Assembly (NCBI GenBank): GCA_026874595.1
Contig: CM049308.1
Coordinates: 80,462,124 to 80,526,123, forward strand
Direction: 5' to 3'
Length of the DNA stretch: 64,000 nucleotides
Origin: Sipunculus nudus
Lineage: Eukaryota > Annelida > Sipuncula > Golfingiida > Sipunculidae
The translations under genes were made by a program, and so were the position numbers. Shown in pieces: positions 25,492-37,718 of the stretch. The first letter of the stretch is position 1, and each line of letters opens with the position of its first letter. The notes beneath the pieces were generated by a model. It was not told the DNA's origin, did no database searches, and worked only from the letters and a program-made list of their open reading frames with translations.

Positions 25492-25882
25492 TCGTAATGC
25501 TTGGGTTAATTTATAATATCGAAATTATATCTTACATGCAGTATAGATTTTAGTTTAAGTGCCATTTTGTATGTTACTGATGTTTTACATGCATGGGAAC
25601 AAAAGGATTGATGAAATTTTCGGCCATTTGCACACTCGACCGGATCAGGTATAATTTCGTCCAAAGAAATATACATATATATGTGAACCACTAATATTGA
25701 TGTACCCACAAGTACAAATTATAGTCGTAATGCTTTTGTCAATTTATAATAAAAAAATACTATCTTACAGTGGGTTTTAGTTTTATTGCCATTGTGTATG
25801 GTGGTGATATTTTACGTGCATGTCATAGGAACCGCAGGATTGATGAAAATTTCAGCCATTTGCACACTCGATCGGATCAGGT
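25492..25882. repeat. Diverged direct duplication of ~159 bp
   Basis: Copy one (25492-25650) and copy two (25725-25882) both run from TCGTAATGCTT to CGGATCAGGT, offset by 232-233 bp. They share long blocks such as GGATTGATGAAA and CATTTGCACACTCGA, with many substitutions and a few small indels. A 74-bp non-repeated spacer separates them. It is an old local duplication; the conserved right part (about 25600-25650 and 25830-25882) has fewer changes than the left part. Confidence 0.8.
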
Positions 25883-26017
25883 CCTACAGCAAAGTAAATT
25901 GCATAATATCGTTATCTGATTTCTCCGAGAAGCAACATATATAGTTACGTCTGTCTTCGGAAAACCTTATTCATTTTCCTGAAGTAAGCATCATCTATTT
26001 CTCACTCTCTGTCATTT

Positions 26018-26400
26018 ATGCCCTCATCATCATCATCATCCCTGTCTACATATATTTATGGGATTTTTTTTCATATTAATTTCCAACGAATTCACAATCA
26101 CCATAATTATCATCATGCATCATCACCTCTCTCACTCACTCGCCCTCCCTCAACCTCATTTTCTCTGATTTATCTTAATCATCACCCCACCACCATGCAT
26201 CCTCATCATTCTTTCTCTTTCTTCCAGCTTTTCTCTCATTAATTATCGTTATGATAAGCATCATTATCATCATGATCTTCATCATCATCATCATCGTCGT
26301 CGTTCTTCCTTCTCCTACAAGTTTTTCAATCTCTAAACATCGTCATAGTCATCATCATCATCTTCATCATTATCATCATCGGCCTTGACTATATATAAAT
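26018..26400. repeat. Degenerate (ATC)n trinucleotide-rich tract
   Basis: CATCAT and TCATCA runs recur across about 380 bp, broken by CT-rich pieces. The His/Ser-rich open frame through it is a consequence of the repeat, not evidence of a gene. Confidence 0.75.
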
Positions 26401-26866
26401 TTGTTCATGATAGTCACGTAATAAAAACTGCCGTCGGTTCAATGATCAAAGCGGCACGGGTGTCACTCCTGTCGGAATGTACGGTTATCACATGTATGTG
26501 CAGCTGGGGCGAATCAGCATTAAAGTCTATTAAACATACAGTCTCAGATTAACAGGGTCCACCCCTTTCAACAGTTAAGTGATATATAAGAGGCGGGGTC
26601 GTACACGAGTCAAGGAGTAAACCGGACCTGAAAACCTATGTCCAACTGACCTGTCACCCGGCGCTATATGTATAACTGACGAACACGCACGTGTCCTGTT
26701 ATGCATAAATGTGCATGGTGTGTTTCATCAAGAATCGAGTTCAAATGCATGAAATGGAATTTGTGAAAATATGGTGTAACATAAGTTAAATAGCTGCTCA
26801 TATACTTTATTATATTCCCGATTAATAAATTATATGCTTTCCAACTGAATGTATGCATCATAAAAT

Positions 26867-26900
<34 letters not shown>

Positions 26901-26901
26901 G

Positions 26902-26953
<52 letters not shown>
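26867..26953. repeat. Compound (CA)n-(TA)n-(GA)n microsatellite
   Basis: Three dinucleotide runs abut: about 8 CA, about 9 TA and about 25 GA. Confidence 0.95.
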
Positions 26954-26956
<3 letters not shown>

Positions 26957-28961
26957 GAGGGAAGTATAGATTGATAGAGATACACATATATGCTGTTTAT
27001 ACATGATGAATGTACATCGGAGTGAATATACAATAAACTTTTCATGCATGCAGTTATCAAATTCTCCTCAATTCCTATCGTTCATATACTTTCATATAAG
27101 TGACGACATCCAAGCAGCGAATATACGCAAAGACAACGTAATCACATACAGGTGTCCATTACTTCCGTGAACATTTTCCACGTATAATGACGTATTATAT
27201 ATCTTGGCAGCTCTCAGCGGTACACGGTTAATACACACGACTCTGTACGTTATATGTACGTAGGACCTACAAAGCGTGCGTACATGTTTTGATCATGAAA
27301 CCATGCATGCACGATGGCTTCCTTTGGGAATAAACATGACGTAATTGCCATGGTTTTCAGCCTTTGTATGTATTTACGCGTATATATCCAGTTCCACCAT
27401 TGATGTTAAAGAAGAAATTATTCTAAGTATTAATAACACGCATTTATCTTGAAATCAAAACACACGTGCATATAGATACGTATTTGTCATCATATTACCA
27501 CCCATTCCATGCAATATTACAGAAAATGAAACTGTAAAATGGCCTGCCAGTATATTAATCGGTTTGGGCTTGGCAGAGCTTGTAAAACATATAAATTCTG
27601 CACCCACATGTATATGTCATATGATCTTAATAATATATTATGAATTAGATTACCTATATATATATATATACTCACTATTTTCTTTCGAGTTTTATAGAGT
27701 TATAATTTTAAAAGGGGGAGGTAAAGTGCAAAATTTCGGTCACAAAAAAGGAGGTTATGTTTTTCCCCGTGTCTGGTCTTTTTTATAAGCGGTATTTCAT
27801 TAAACTACAAAACCATTGCCCACGGAAATTTGTGGAAGGATTAGAGTGGGCAAAGGATAGCTCCATCACATTTTGGTGTGAACCCGAACATAAAGTGGCG
27901 GATCCAGTATAGGATTGTTTTGATTTGGGTTAGGTATATGCTCTATTTTCTATTTTTATTTTTTGTTATTAAACCCCATCCTTATATATTCTTCTCCCAG
28001 AGAAGTCGCTAAAGAAACCTTCAGACTGGCCATTTAGAAGGTCAGCGAGCCTTTGCAGATGGTTGTTTTTATCAGGTGACGAGCTCTGGTCAGTATCAAC
28101 TTCGTTTAATCCTGGTTATCATGAGGATACACAAGTATATGCACGGACCAGCTTTTAATTTCGTGGCAAATTGTGTTTGTTCATTTATTTTGTTACACCT
28201 ATAACCCCACGTGACCCCACGTGATCCGGGATGGCGTTTCTAGGCAAGGTCATGTGTGATTTCTTAGCAAGGTCACCAAGGTTGTGCCTAGCCCTGGCTT
28301 GTTGTCATATAGGAGCCATGTGTCCAGCACATGTGGCCTTGCTTTAGGTTTCATATCACTAGCCCCATTATCAGATGATATGACTGGACGAAGAGTTACA
28401 TGGGCTGCTGAATCTTCATAATGGGGGGGGGGGGGGTTTCAAAATTTTGGAAAGGAGGGTAAACCGTGTACCCCGGGGGGGGGGGGAGATAATGCCCCGA
28501 CTCCCTCCATTAAATCCACATTTCTTGGGGTTGGGGTTTGCATATTTATGGAAGAAGGCAGTCGGCTTATAAACGCTGCAGACCTGTACTGGGATTAAGC
28601 ATATGCAACCGGATTAAATTTGTTTAAATAAACAGAGATTCTTGGACTAAAATTACTCAAATGTAAGAGTAACTGGACATACCATGCAAAATTGCCATGC
28701 AAAATTAGTAATTATTTTGCCGTAAATGTGAAAATAAACCGTAATTCAGACGTGACTAACTAAAAAAATATTTAGTAGTTCATACTCTGCATGTATACAT
28801 TTCTTGTAGCCGTATTTGGTATAAATTGTTATATCCCGGTGCGAGTAATTTACTCTATACAAGGACTGAGAACTGTTAATGTATATATCGACATGGCCAG
28901 TCTAGAACCAATGCCAAATGAATGTATATATAGCTATAGGTCTTTATACCTTATGTTCATA

Positions 28962-28979
28962 CATATATATATATATATA

Positions 28980-29045
<66 letters not shown>
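28962..29045. repeat. (AT)n microsatellite, ~84 bp
   Basis: The longest AT run in the window, with one AATT interruption near 28980. Confidence 0.95.
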
Positions 29046-29046
<1 letters not shown>

Positions 29047-30701
29047 GTGCTTGTTCAAAGACTTCTGCTAAGAAAACTGTTTATTTATTAGGTATTTATA
29101 AACCCACTTTTATAGGAATATTAAAAAAAAAAAACACTTTGTAATCTGATTAAACCTGTTTATTTTGATTTCTACGTATAAATCGTATTATTATCATAAT
29201 TATTATCATTATAATTATCATTAACATCATCAACAAAATTCTACGAATGATGCAATTATATGCGTTATAATACTGCATATTACGAATTTTATATGAGAGG
29301 AAGCATAAACATGTTTACATGCATATATTTATTTTATGATGATTATTAAAAATACTGCAGTTGCGTTTTAAGTAAACAATGCTGTCACTTCCTGAATGAC
29401 AATGTTGGCTAAATAGAACACAGAAATAGGCCTACGTACGTGTTTATCTCGGTCATTCTCTCTACACGAAATGTCTCAACCCACCTATGTACCCTTACAT
29501 CTGTACAGATTGCGTTTTCTCAATAATTCCTTGTTGTTTGCTTGATGACGTCATTTCGTTGACCTTGACGCCCGCGCAGATGGTGAACTCCCTGTCGGCC
29601 GCCAGGTACCCGGTTCCCGATAGGCAATGAGTGGGTGAGGTCACCGAGTGCATAGTACTACAAGTCAGCTGACAACAGGCAGGCTAGCTGAGCCGTAACC
29701 TGGCGAGCAGATAAGCCATTTCCAGGAATGTTATGTATATAGGGATAGGTAAAGATAGTATTAAAGGTACACACGCATGAAGGGGGGGGGGAATAAATTT
29801 AGCCAGTACAGATATAGAAATACGATAAAATATTGTACTCATTGTATATCATACATATGATAAGAGTACACGTAAACATACATAAATGCAATTTTAATAT
29901 ATGTTGTGTGTTTAATGATAAATATAATGTAAAGCCGATGTACTCTATTTGTATAGGTCTACAAACATATTTTACGACAAGGTGGCGTCGTTCAAGTGAT
30001 TTTCTTACCGGTCGTCACAACATTCGATTAGTAAAAATTAAATGTTGACTTAACACAATTTAACTACTCAAATATTATGACACGACGTATAAAACTTAGC
30101 GAAAAAAGAGAAAGAAAATCCATAGTAAAATATGGCCCTCGTGATATAATTATTCAAGTGATACAAGGTGGTTCCGCGACATTCACACATTGCGTTAAAG
30201 TCATTAAAATTTGCGACAGTCCATCGTTTATGTGCAACCATCGGTACGTTACACGCCATCTGGCTCAAGACAAGGGCATTTCTTGGAGATTTTAATCATA
30301 AACAATACCTCGTATATAAAAATAATGATCAGTTACTGTTTCCCTTGTGTCTTGGTTCTATTTCCAAGTGGATGCGATATTTACGAGTTATTATTTTTTT
30401 TTCAATTCAGAACGGACAGAAATTTACCTGAAAATTCACTACTGAAATGGATGGTTAACTGTGTTTTTGCTAAATCAGCAGGAAAATATGGTAAGGGTGG
30501 AAGGGGTTGGTATTCGTCATTGTAGATAAATTATACATCAATGAAATGCGAAACTGGGAATCTGCGAATTTAACTTTCCTCGAAACCCTACTGAAGCCCA
30601 ATGAATGCATAACCGAAACCCTTGTTCGCCGGCATGTAAAATGACCCTAATGAGGGGGCCGATCAAACGGGGCGGAGGGAACGGTTTGCCCCGACCCCAA
30701 A

Positions 30702-30791
30702 TGACCTCCACCCTACGGGGTAGCCAGGTGGAGGTCAGGGGTGATTTGTGGAACGAGGCCTGGGGTTCCCAGAACCCGAGGTCAAAGGTTA
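30702..30791. promoter_or_regulatory. Cluster of nuclear-receptor-type half sites
   Basis: TGACCTCCACC (30702-30712) and GGTGGAGGTCA (30727-30737) form a perfect 11-bp inverted repeat around 14 bases. The right arm continues as AGGTCA-G-GGGTGA (DR1-like, 30732-30744), and AGGTCA-A-AGGTTA (DR1-like) follows at 30779-30791. Four half sites in 90 bp inside a GC-rich islet is suggestive of a receptor-bound enhancer, though GC-rich DNA raises the chance rate. Confidence 0.35.
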
Positions 30792-31252
30792 TCATCCCTC
30801 TAGTATGAGCCACTCATTTTTCCTCAGCAGATTAATATCCCCTGCTCAGGGCACCAGGGATGAATACGACAGCTCCCTCTTCTGGCCGGCAGATGAGTAA
30901 TGGTACCACAAGCACACCAAAGGTCCACCATGTATCTGGTCATTTTCCACTCTCCGTCGCGGCTTTGTTGTATGTTCAAGTGACATTGGACACTTAAAAA
31001 GAACCATTGACTCTTTCTCTCACAGTGACAGTTGCAGTATTAACTCTAAATGTTCATGCGTCACGATACAAGGAAGAAGGCGAAGTTTGCATCCTGCATG
31101 GTCGGCGGAACGCGGAGGGGTGCAGTGGCCGAACGTAAATCTGCCCTAATTAAAGCGTTTTGTGACACAGGATTTCATTTTGTAATGTCCATATCCATAC
31201 ATAGACAGATATGGTCTAATAGTATATTGGAAAGCAATGTAATAAGCTCCGT

Positions 31253-31261
31253 GCAGACGAC
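31253..31261 (+). promoter_or_regulatory. GCAGACGAC site
   Basis: A single copy in moderately AT-rich DNA, preceded by CGT and followed by AAATC. It is one of the few copies outside a clear GC islet. Confidence 0.2.
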
Positions 31262-31677
31262 AAATCTATTTTGTGACTGGCTGCTGGAAGAGTGACGTCA
31301 TGAACTAAATTAGATTAAAAAGAAATGAATAAATTCAAGTTATTTGTTCTGTGATTTATTTTTTCTAATTATATATTATCCCAAGAAGAGCTCGCGTTTT
31401 AGAGGTAAGACATAAATTATCTAAAATATACACAAATCATGTCATATATATTATCAACGAGACACTATGTTTATATTTAGATAAAAAAACTCCAGGGAAA
31501 CAGGCTTGGTCTATGCAAATCCCATTTCTATTACCTTTCCACAGTCATCGGTATCAAATGATTTTGATTAACCCAAATCTGCTTGAATTGGAATTAAACA
31601 TGAATGCTCTGAAACCATAATGCACCGATTGTTATAGTACGCCTACTTCTTTTTCACAAATTATTGGGGATTGATAG

Positions 31678-32187
31678 CTGTATAAACTATTCCATACATG
31701 CAGGCGATGTGTGTTTGTTGTCTGCAATCAAGACAAACCTGTCTTTTATGGACAAAACCTGGTGCGAATGATAAATAGAACAACAGATTTGGTTTATTGT
31801 GGTAAAACAATCCAACATATTTCAAACCATGTCTTGGATTTACAGGTTGATGACTATGTAAGTTACAACATAAATCGGGGAGTTTTCAAGCGAACAGAAA
31901 TTGTAAAAAAAGGTCCGATCCGTGGTGAAGTTTTGGCAATGATACGCAAGCGTTTATCAAGTACTACATCTGAAGGGCTTGGTGGTAGGGTTACATTATC
32001 CAGGCGATGCCATTCATCATGGTCTGAAGGTATAGCCGCTTATCTAGAGGTGAAGAGCTCGCATTACCTGAACATTGGTCAAGGTACTTACAGAGCATTG
32101 CCCCTTAGTCACGTGATATCGTCTGCTCCAGCTATCGTAGATATTCTCAAGCATGTGAACGCGATACAGGTTTCAAATCAAGTCTGA
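31678..32187 (+). CDS. Unassigned coding-like frame, possible 3'-terminal exon
   Basis: An open frame of about 169 codons runs from just after a TAG to a TGA at 32185-32187, with balanced amino-acid use unlike the low-complexity frames around it. It has no convincing ATG start, but CCATACATGCAG just upstream of 31704 could be a splice acceptor, and AATAAA signals follow at 32304 and 32356, so a terminal exon fits. Visible pieces include KPVFYGQNLVRMINRTTDL near the start and LEVKSSHYLNIGQGTYRA in the last third, alternating in a way that suggests beta strands. I do not recognise a family. It could also be a decayed fragment of a mobile element; no partner exon was found within 15 kb on this strand. 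Confidence 0.33.
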   Translation: MYKLFHTCRRCVFVVCNQDKPVFYGQNLVRMINRTTDLVYCGKTIQHISNHVLDLQVDDYVSYNINRGVFKRTEIVKKGPIRGEVLAMIRKRLSSTTSEGLGGRVTLSRRCHSSWSEGIAAYLEVKSSHYLNIGQGTYRALPLSHVISSAPAIVDILKHVNAIQVSNQV

Positions 32188-32367
32188 TAAAAATATATAT
32201 GTATTTGTTTATCTTTCTGTTTTTCACTCAGATTTTATGGGTACATGAATCCTGGACATCAGATTGAAATAGGTCGATTGAGGTAATGTCGATTAATGTC
32301 GAAAATAAACCCAAAACCTCATTTTTTTCACATCTTAAAATTGGATATGATATACAATAAATATTCG

Positions 32368-32370
32368 ATT

Positions 32371-32401
<31 letters not shown>

Positions 32402-32416
32402 TTATTATTATTATTA
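32368..32416. repeat. (TTC)n-(TTA)n microsatellite
   Basis: About eleven TTC units pass into about five TTA units. Confidence 0.95.
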
Positions 32417-32884
32417 TAATACATGTTCTTGGAAGCTTTCTTCAGTCATTTATTTAATACTTGTACATGTATATTTTAAATGGCCCATTTGTGAGAGCTT
32501 ATAAATTGTTTATACATAAGTATTATATCATCGATTTCTCATACATAGTTTAAGTGTACGATAAAACATTCAAATAAATATACAATTTACAGCTTAAATG
32601 TACACTAGTAATTTTAATTTCCAAAATAGGCCTATTTTGTGGGTGGATAAATTCCAGGTGCATCTTCACCGGGCAGTTTAGTGAGCGTGTTGAAATCTGC
32701 GGGGTGGATGGACATACATTAAGGTTTAGTAGCGTCCATTATCAGGGTAACCGGCCAGTAATGGGAGGTTGGTCGACATCATACAGGGCAGCGGGGGCCG
32801 GAGATTACTCAGGTAGATAGACAGAGATATGATACGGCAGACCGGCGCTAATAGCATGTAACAGGCGCCAACCAGACCTAGCTC

Positions 32885-32896
32885 TTTCTCTCTCTC

Positions 32897-32951
<55 letters not shown>
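32885..32951. repeat. (CT)n-(CA)n microsatellite
   Basis: A CT run with two small interruptions is followed by about nine CA units. Confidence 0.95.
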
Positions 32952-33849
32952 GACCCGTATCCGTTAATTTCAAACGTGTACACATGTGCAGATAGGTACT
33001 AGTGCCAGTTTCTGTCTTATTCCACAACAACGATATGTGTGTATTGTGTGTGTGCGCGCGCGCGTTTGTAAAATTAGTAAAATGGGAAAAAATGTGAAAA
33101 AGAGTTTACCAAAATAATATTTCTATTTCAAAGTGCTCTCAAAAGATTAATATATACATCCCCCACACTTCTGCGTTTGATACACCTTAATCTAAATTAA
33201 CTCTTGTCCTCTTCGAATTTATAGATTAAAAAGTTATTTAGAGAAATAGGATTACAGAATAACGGCATATATACTAAAGGAAACCTAAAGGAATGGACAT
33301 GCTAATAACGGGAGATTGCCGTCTGTGCATGGATATCATATATACTACACCCTTATTGTGAGATTAATAAAAAGAAGGCGTCAAATTGACATACGACCTG
33401 GTGTGTTGTTTTAAATCAGTGTGTGTGCCACCCATATCGCGAGGTCCCGCCTCTCGTGGCGGGAAATCTTTTTCACAGTTCTAATTATACAAGGGGCACC
33501 GTTATCAGTGACACCACCTGCCATTACGCTCGGATAACCACAAATATGGCTAAATATAACAACCATATCGCATTGTAGACGTTTTTCCTTCTCAGTTTCC
33601 TCAGGACAAGGACAAACTTAGTGCTCGTATGACGCGGGACCCAGCACGGAGTGGCTCAGCTGTGAATACCTATTAAATGATAAGCAGTCAAATTGATACA
33701 TAGGCCTTATCAAATCCAACCTCCGTCATCATTGGCTCCCTCTCCTTTTCTCCCCCACCCCCATCCCTCTCTCTCTTTCTGCCTGTCTCTCTCTCTGTCT
33801 CTCTCTCTCTCTAATCCATCTCTTCCCGAGTTCTGTCTATTTTTCATGC

Positions 33850-34625
33850 ATTCAATTGCCTCTCCCATGCATGTTTTCTCTGCCTGTTTGTCTGTCCGTA
33901 ACTGATGTCTCTCCCATTTTGTCTCTGTCTGCCTGTTTGTCTGTCCGTAACTGGTGTCTCTCCCATTCTGTCTCTGTCTGCCTGTTTGTAACTGGTGTCT
34001 CTCCCATTCTGTCTCTATCTGCCTGTTTTTCTGTCCGTAACTGGTGTCTCTCCCATTCTGTCTTTGTCTGCCTTTTTCTCTGTCCGTAACTGCTGTCTTT
34101 CCATTCTCTCATGTCTGCCCGTTTGTCCGTCCGCAACCGGCGTCTCCACCATTCTGTCTCATGTCTGCCTGTCTCCCTGTCCGTAACCGGTGTCTCTCTC
34201 ATTCTGTCTCTGTCTGCCTGTTTGTCTATTCTTAACTGTCTCTCCCATTCTATCTATGTCTGCCTTTTTTTCTGTCCCTAATTAATGTCTTCCCATTCTC
34301 TCATGTTTGGCCGTTTGTCCGTCCGTAACCGATTTTTCTCCCATTCTTTCTAATGTCTGCCTGTTTGTCTGTCCGTAACTGGTGTCTTTCCCATTCTGTC
34401 TCATGTCTGCCTGTTTGTCTGTCCGTAACTAGTGTCTTTTCCATTCTGCCTCATGTCTGTCTGTTTGTATGTCCGTAACTGGTGTCTCTCCCATCCTGTC
34501 TCTGTCTGCCTGTCCGTTACTATTGTCTCTTTCATTCTGTCTCTATCTGCCCGTTTGTCCGTCCGTAACTCGTGTCTCTCCCATTCAGTCTCTATCTGCC
34601 TGTTTGTCTGTCCGTAACTGCATGT
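33850..34625. repeat. 49-bp pyrimidine-rich minisatellite, ~15 copies
   Basis: The unit contains CTGTCCGTAACTGGTGTC, CTCCCATTCTGTCTC and TGTCTGCCTGTTTGT. Starts at 33892, 33941, 34031 and 34080 show a 49-bp step, and one unit has lost the CTGTCCG word. Because 49 is not a multiple of three the reading frame rotates each unit, yet both strands stay open for long stretches; the resulting frames are repeat artefacts. CT-rich DNA at 33734-33849 and 34660-34800 looks like decayed or precursor simple repeat on each side. Strong strand asymmetry (almost no purines in many units) means triplex formation is possible. Confidence 0.9.
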
Positions 34626-37600
34626 TTTTTTCTTCCTTTCTGTTTTTGTCTTTTCCCATGTGGCCAGCGCACCGTCCGTCTGTCTCTCCCTCTGTATTTC
34701 TGTCTGTCTCTGTCTGTCCCTGTCGCTGCGTCTCTGTCTTTGTTCCTCAGCATGTCGCTCTGCATGTCTATCTGTCTGTCTCTCCCTCTGTCTCTCTCTA
34801 TAACCATATGCGCCAGCTTATCCATGCGAGTAAATTTATTCACATTTTTCGGTTAATTTCGTGCATCCTTTGCCGCCCTTTATATTTTATTATATCTTAA
34901 TGATAAGCTGCTTTGCACTCTGTATTCTTATTATATATTACACTCATTGATAGGCCTTATACATTTGAAATTATGAAATAATTGGTAATTCATAAAATGG
35001 AATTTGTCGCGTATAGTCAATAAACATGAGGGGTAAAATACATGGTGACAGACCCGCCTGTGTGAGCGTGAGATCGTGTGGTAGTTTGTATATGAGAAGA
35101 CGGAGAGAGAGAGAGAGAGAGGGGGGGGGGGGATTCATATTTTTATTACTATGCTCTAGAAATGCCAGGGCAAAATATGATCAATACTCGGATAATCCTC
35201 CGTTATATACATTAATATATCTGCTTGAGCCACGAAAACAATTATCTTGTTGTGTTACCAGCACGTGTTAAGTCACCCTGCGGTGATCATGTCGTCACAG
35301 CGGTGGCCACTGGTCAGTGAGGTCGCTCGGCAACTGAGGTCACTGGGTACAAATAAACCGGAGGCGTGAAAACACGGGTGACGTAAATAGTCGTCTGACT
35401 CAGTCTGATCTGGAAACACTTCAGAATCCATCAGGTCGTTATGCCAGATCATCTGCAAAGTAAAATAATATATGGTCCCCGTGGCCGGGCACGCCGGTGT
35501 TTGTGTATGTTGCAACCCATAGTAGGATCACAAATAAACAAGAAGATTGCCATTGAGCAACAGTTATATTGAACGTTGTTACTGGATATATGCCAAAAAT
35601 TGTGTAAACGTACGATTAGGCTAACCGTGAAAACCTTTACAGTTAATCATACCTAAAAATGCCGTCAGACCGGATACACCCTGATGGTTTTAATGATATA
35701 AGTCTTCAATCTCTCATTCGTTTTAGCTTAATTTATTAGTGAATTTAATATACCCCGATGACAACCTAGCTAATATGAGATGACGTAGGTCTATTTAAAC
35801 ACGATTCTCTTGACCTATATATAGGCTTACATACGTCATGCGTGAACAGCATGCATGCGTCATCTCTGTTTTTGTTGATATTTCCCTCTACAGAATAACA
35901 TAAGGTCATTCCCCGCTATTGAAACCTACAAATAAAATTTTATTAAGTATTCATTTTACCCCCTGTAAGGAATATAAGCTAATTGACACAAATGTTAGAT
36001 AAATCAAATGTAAGTCCTTACTCAGTGAAGAAAAATGTAAAAAGTGAAGGTTGATAGAACTTGTCACCTGTTTTGTCGATATATTTATCGATGAAACGTT
36101 GAAAGAAACATATTTTTTTATAGATATAGTAAGCATAGACAATAAATATTTAAAATATAATATGTAAATAATATGAATATTTAAAGTATTATCTGTAAAT
36201 TAATGATAGAGATATACATTTAAATCAAATAATATAATAACTGCTAAAACGTTCTTGCGAAATTAAGGTCCCGTGTGTCTATCATAATTCAATCTTTTGT
36301 ATTCAACTTAAATATCGCATGCATTCGTCAACACCTTTGTTTCATATATATTATTATATATTAATTTATTATTATATTATTAGTCCCATAGAACGTGCGA
36401 CGATGTTACATTTTCTTGTATTCCTTCTCTCAGCCGGAGACCGTGGCATGTAACTCACATAGTTAAAGTTATCGTGGCAGACAAAGCCATGGCCGTAATA
36501 AATATAAAATGTGGTAAAGTTCGGCGACCTTTCATCTGAATGAAAAGTGCTGACATCTGCAAAAGAGGGCTCATTTAGGATCCTGTGCACTTTTGCAGCA
36601 CTCTCCCTTTGTCGTAACATATGGTAAAACGGCAAAATGGCACTGGCACTAAACAACTAACGACCGTCAAAGAACACGGAGTGTCCATCCACTTGAATCC
36701 AGAACGTGACGCTTGCTGGCAGGCATTTCGTCCTGGGCGAGCACTTACCGAGTCAGTTGTCGCCTCTGGCAGCAGGTGCCGCCACTGGTCTGTGACGGCT
36801 GTCGCCCTGGGTGGGTGTCATGGAGGTGAAGGATTTTTCTTTATCAGATGGCGATGATATCTACCTGGGTTTTACTGTTAGGATTGAACTTAAACACATT
36901 GTTTCCATACAGCTGTATATATGAGATATCATAAAACACTCAAATCATCTGAATGTTACATGTGTATCCCTCATCCAGAGTAGAGGTATTGATTTGAATA
37001 TTGTACTTTCGTATTGTCTTCTAATCTATAGGGAACCGCAGACTATCATTACATATAAACATGTGGAGATGATTTTCGTGTATTGCATAAGCAGTATGAA
37101 TGAAGGGAACTATTTTCTAATAGGGATAAAGTAATATAAAATGTCAGCGGGAACGGATATCCCCATGTCAGACATGTACATTCACGGTTTCAAAATCTGT
37201 TGCTAAAATTTGCCATTCCTCGACAAAAAGTTTATGGGATGTGAATAATAATAGCAGAATAGGTAAATTTATGTATAAAAAATGACGTCGTAGCACCGGA
37301 AGGTAATGACGTAAAGGCTCTGGAATTCAAAGGGGGCAGCTGATTGGTATTGTCGTAAAAATGTAGCATTTTCATTCTGTTCGAAAAAAAAAACCAGAAA
37401 AAATTGCAGTTAATATTTTTAATATGACAAGCAATTACAGTGTGCCGCGGTCGACGGAAAGAATACCTTTAGAATAATCACCGGATTTGCTTTGGTATTC
37501 GCATCCATGGAAGTTTAGTTTCTGAGTGAATTATTTAAAATGAGTCAAGGTTTACACTGAAAAATATATACTTTATATTGTACATCTAATGCTTATATTA

Positions 37601-37672
37601 AATTTCAGTTTTGATCAATTAAAGTAAAATCTTTATTAGAATTTTGAGTTAAATACACATTAACAACATGCG

Positions 37673-37673
<1 letters not shown>

Positions 37674-37712
<39 letters not shown>
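37674..37712. repeat. (CT)n microsatellite
   Basis: About 18 CT units with one TTT break. Confidence 0.95.

Positions 37713-37718
<6 letters not shown>

Larger units (their letters stand above)
25889..31677. other. Gene-poor segment with simple repeats and GC islets
   Basis: No supported coding region. A trinucleotide-rich stretch (26018-26400), compound microsatellites, G-tracts at about 28422-28437 and 28475-28487, and an 80-bp AT run dominate. Islets lie at 26440-26690 (with TATATAAGAGG near 26583, a possible weak promoter), 28200-28330, 29550-29720 and 30590-31000. A TTGACCTTGA word near 29569 matches an FTZ-F1/ERR-type site. Confidence 0.55.
32188..33849. other. Non-coding segment with simple repeats
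   Basis: Contains (TTC)n-(TTA)n at 32368-32416, a GC-richer islet at 32640-32880, (CT)n-(CA)n at 32885-32951, a GTGTG-(CG)n run near 33046-33064 and another islet at 33420-33680. No gene is seen. Confidence 0.6.

Noticed and set aside
27896-27907. GGCGGATCCAG, similar to the CAGGGGCGGATCC MITE terminus
   Set aside because: Only one end is present and no inverted partner was found within about 1 kb.
33852-34900. Long Ser/Leu/Cys-rich frames (plus) and Arg/Asp/Thr-rich frames (minus)
   Set aside because: Products of the 49-bp minisatellite; the frame rotates with each unit.
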